A DNA stretch of 6,441 nucleotides from Lachnospiraceae bacterium (GTDB lineage Bacteria; Bacillota_A; Clostridia; Lachnospirales; Lachnospiraceae), in assembly GCA_017435025.1 (NCBI GenBank), contig JAFSFU010000101.1, forward strand, positions 1-6,441, in the 5' to 3' direction. Of this stretch, positions 4,806-6,441 are shown piece by piece. The notes under the pieces were generated by a model. It saw only the letters and a list, made by a program, of their open reading frames with translations. It was not told the DNA's origin and searched no databases. The translations under genes were made by a program, and so were the position numbers. The stretch's first letter is position 1; the number at the start of each line of letters is the position of its first letter.

Positions 4806-5704
4806 CGTTTGATTATTTTTATGGGCAGCAAGCAGAACTGTTCTCATTCTACCGTGTTCCCAAAGTGCTGTTTACTGATGATAGCTTCTGGAATGTTTCA
4901 ACAGACGCAAAGCTGCTATACGGCATTTTACTTGACCGCATGAACCTGTCAGCCAAAAACGGTTGGCTTGATGAAGAAGGTCGTGTCTATATCATATTCA
5001 CGATTGAAGAAATCAAAAGCTCTTTAGGATGTGCCGAGAAGAAAGCGGTAAAACTATTGGATGAGCTTGAAAAGAAATGCGGTCTGATCGAACGCAAACG
5101 ACAAGGGCTTGGAAAGCCTAACCTGATCTATGTGAAGAACTTCGTTTCAGGGGCTGTGGAAAGACAATTCTTGAATTGTCAAAATGACAATTCTGGAACT
5201 TTCCAAAACACAATTCAAGAACTGTCAAAAGCACAAGGTAATAATACTGATATAAAAAATACTGAATTTAGTGATACTGATCCTTTCCTTTCTTCCGCTT
5301 TTCACGGACAGGAAGCCGACGGGACCGGAGAGTTCACTCGATATTATGAGTATTTTTACGATCAGCTTGAGATGGAATATCTAAAAAAGGACTTCCGGCA
5401 TGATGAAGAAATTCTTGAACTGATTCTTAGGCTTATCGTTGAAGTGATGTGCAGCAATCGCAAACAGATACGAATAGCCAGCGATGATAAGCCGGTAGAA
5501 ATCGTCCGAAGCACCTTTATGAAACTGGATTCAGAGCATATCAGGTTCGTTGTAGACCGTTTCAAAGAGAACACAACTGAGGTTCGCAATATCAAGCAGT
5601 ATCTACTTGCTTCGATATACAATGCCCCGTACACCATTGATGCCCATTACGATGCACAAGTAAGGCATGATATGGCTTCGGGAAAACTTGGAGGGAGGTG
5701 GTAG
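4802..5704 (+). CDS. RepA_N-type replication initiator with DUF6017 C-terminal domain
   Basis: A 300-residue initiator protein. Residues about 10-115 match the RepA N-terminal winged-helix family (FYRVPKVLFTDDSFWNVSTDAKLLYGILLDRM, then a wing-type segment GRVYIIFTIEEIKSSLGC and LIERKRQGLGKPNLIYVKNF). A polar, low-complexity linker covers about 116-175. A C-terminal domain at about 178-290 resembles DUF6017, common in clostridial conjugative elements (YYEYFYDQLE ... NIKQYLLASIYNAP). In plasmids of this family the N-terminal domain binds origin iterons. The start is GTG 4802, overlapping the preceding stop codon (GTGA), with AGGTGG 9 nt upstream; the nearby ATG 4798 is out of frame and meets a stop after four codons. 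The linker-coding DNA carries tandem iterons (5163-5231), a likely origin. It probably supports autonomous replication of the excised element. Confidence 0.92.
   Translation: MTFDYFYGQQAELFSFYRVPKVLFTDDSFWNVSTDAKLLYGILLDRMNLSAKNGWLDEEGRVYIIFTIEEIKSSLGCAEKKAVKLLDELEKKCGLIERKRQGLGKPNLIYVKNFVSGAVERQFLNCQNDNSGTFQNTIQELSKAQGNNTDIKNTEFSDTDPFLSSAFHGQEADGTGEFTRYYEYFYDQLEMEYLKKDFRHDEEILELILRLIVEVMCSNRKQIRIASDDKPVEIVRSTFMKLDSEHIRFVVDRFKENTTEVRNIKQYLLASIYNAPYTIDAHYDAQVRHDMASGKLGGRW
5163..5231. repeat. Three tandem 23-bp iterons with internal dyads inside repA (candidate origin)
   Basis: Units at 5163-5185, 5186-5208 and 5209-5231 align without gaps. Each begins (G/C)ACAATTC, then 2 nt, then a half-site inverted relative to the first, then an A-rich tail. 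Unit 1 is a perfect dyad, GACAATTC-TT-GAATTGTC. Unit 2's right half is GAACTTTC (6 of 8) and unit 3's halves are CACAATTC and GAACTGTC (7 of 8 each). They fall in the codons for linker residues about 121-144. RepA_N-family plasmids (for example pAD1) are known to keep their origin within the rep coding sequence, which fits this position. Confidence 0.8.
5244..5288. repeat. AT-rich 15-bp repeats next to the iterons (possible unwinding region)
   Basis: ATACTGA occurs at 5244-5250, 5259-5265 and 5274-5280, exactly 15 bp apart. The first two units are followed by A/T-rich sequence (TATAAAAA; ATTTAGTG). The period is five codons, giving the peptide pattern NTDIK-NTEFS-DTDPF. Lying 13 bp after the last iteron, this resembles the AT-rich repeat tract beside iterons in many origins, where strands first open. 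The alternative is a simple peptide repeat in a linker. Confidence 0.55.
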
Positions 5705-5775
5705 AAATGAAGTTCAATAACAAAGGAAAGCGAGGTGAAGATAATTGTCGAAAAAAGCGACCGTCATCGCAGTAG
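5693..5775 (+). CDS. Possible 22-residue leader ORF overlapping the parA start
   Basis: GGGAGG at 5693-5698 is a strong ribosome site 8 nt before ATG 5707. The frame runs to TAG 5773-5775 and encodes a basic 22-residue peptide (MKFNNKGKRGEDNC...). The parA start (TTG 5745) and its own ribosome site lie inside this mini-ORF in another frame. It may serve only to deliver ribosomes to parA by coupling. With no family match recognisable, a functional peptide is unproven. The coordinates given include the ribosome site; the coding part is 5707-5775. Confidence 0.35.
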
Positions 5776-6441
5776 TAAACCAGAAAGGCGGTACGGGTAA
5801 AACAACGACCTGTGAAAACCTTGGTGTAGGGCTGGCTATGGAAGGAAAAAGGGTTCTTTTGGTAGATACAGATCCCCAGGCATCCTTAACAGTCAGTCTG
5901 GGCAATCCGTTTCCTGATGAGTTGTCACCCACGCTTTCGGACATGATGGGAAAGGTCATCACAGAAAAACCTATCGCTCCGGGAGAAGGAATCTTGAAAC
6001 ATCCTGAAGGGGTGGACTATATGCCCGCCAATATCGAACTGTCAGGTTTGGAGGTTTCTCTGGTAAACGCCATGAGTAGAGAAACAATCCTCCGACAGTA
6101 TCTGGATACGGTCAAACAGAATTATGATTTCATTCTTCTGGACTGTATGCCCTCTCTTGGTATGCTGACCGTCAATGCGTTGGCAGCTGCCGACAATGTG
6201 CTGATACCTGTTCAGGCGGCGTATCTTCCCGCAAAAGGTTTGGAACAGTTGCTTGAAACTGTCAACAAGGTAAAAAGGCAGATCAATCCCAAGCTGAAAA
6301 TCGAAGGTATTCTTCTGACAATGGTGGACAGCAGAACCAATTACTCCAAAGACATCAGCAATCTTATCCGTGAAAGCTACGGTGGTAAGCTGAAGGTCTA
6401 CAAGACAGACATTCCCCGTTCTGTCCGTGCAGAGGAAATCA
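5745..6441 (+). CDS. parA: ParA/Soj-family partition ATPase, 3' end outside window
   Basis: A Walker-type ATPase that segregates plasmids or excised elements, working with a ParB-type centromere-binding protein that usually follows. The start is TTG 5745, giving MSKKATVIAVVNQKGG, with GAGGTG at 5732-5737 as ribosome site. Seen: the deviant Walker A KGGTGKTT at residues 14-21 with signature lysine K14 and K19; Walker A' VLLVDTDPQAS at 37-47 (D41); Walker B FILLDCMPSLG at 129-139 (D133). There is no N-terminal DNA-binding extension, so it is the short Soj-like type (usually about 255-275 residues). 232 complete codons are present and the frame is open at the window end. It lies 40 bp after repA in the same direction, forming a rep-par maintenance operon. 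The tail, including any DNA-binding basic patch, is not visible. Confidence 0.95.
   Translation, partial: MSKKATVIAVVNQKGGTGKTTTCENLGVGLAMEGKRVLLVDTDPQASLTVSLGNPFPDELSPTLSDMMGKVITEKPIAPGEGILKHPEGVDYMPANIELSGLEVSLVNAMSRETILRQYLDTVKQNYDFILLDCMPSLGMLTVNALAAADNVLIPVQAAYLPAKGLEQLLETVNKVKRQINPKLKIEGILLTMVDSRTNYSKDISNLIRESYGGKLKVYKTDIPRSVRAEEI

Larger units (their letters stand above)
4210..6441 (+). mobile_element. Left end of an integrative conjugative-type element inserted in spoIVB
   Basis: Everything after the abrupt end of SpoIVB homology differs from the expected spoIVB-spo0A order. It carries a RepA_N/DUF6017-type initiator and a ParA ATPase in one operon, preceded by a repeat-rich non-coding leader. 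Such rep-par modules are typical of the left ends of large Clostridia conjugative elements (Tn1549-like and relatives). The element genes run in the same direction as spoIVB. Integrase, relaxase and conjugation genes are not in the window, so the element could also be an integrated plasmid, but its placement at a disrupted gene makes an integrative element more likely. Confidence 0.85.

Overview
The window looks like chromosomal DNA of a low-to-moderate-GC, spore-forming Firmicute of the class Clostridia; a Lachnospiraceae-type gut commensal is my best guess. The basis is gene order: nadK, argR/ahrC, recN and spoIVB on one strand is the classic clostridial/bacillary block, normally followed by spo0A. 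Here the block breaks off inside spoIVB and a different kind of DNA begins.

Host part (1 to about 4209): the 3' part of nadK (NAD kinase, 5' end outside the window), argR (arginine repressor), recN (SMC-like DNA repair ATPase), a hairpin terminator, then spoIVB (sporulation PDZ/S55 serine protease). SpoIVB matches its family through the membrane anchor, PDZ domain, catalytic His (H247) and catalytic Asp (D374). It continues to ...GGIVQGM388, where the family continues with the nucleophile Ser of the GMSGSP motif. In this window the next codon is Gly, followed by 22 unrelated residues and a stop. So foreign DNA enters exactly at the codon for the active-site serine.

Element part (about 4210 to 6441, continuing beyond the window): the left end of an integrative conjugative-type element. 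It begins with about 340 bp of non-coding leader. This leader holds a short dyad, an array of four near-identical (plus one degenerate) 11-15 bp direct repeats with core GAGGAACATCA spaced 32-34 bp, and a strong intrinsic terminator. A tight operon follows: an 83-residue Cys-rich probable zinc protein, a RepA_N/DUF6017-type replication initiator overlapping it by 4 bp, and a ParA/Soj ATPase that runs off the end. None of the three begins with ATG (TTG, GTG, TTG). Inside the linker-coding part of repA lie three tandem 23-bp imperfect iterons, each with a dyad, followed by three AT-rich 15-bp repeats. This is a good candidate for an internal replication origin.

How it fits together: the element carries its own replication and partition module, presumably for maintenance as an excised circle, and sits co-directional with spoIVB. 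While inserted it removes the catalytic serine of a sporulation checkpoint protease, so the host should lack SpoIVB activity unless the element excises precisely. The integrase and conjugation genes are not in the window, so the element's family and its recombinase type are inferred, not seen.
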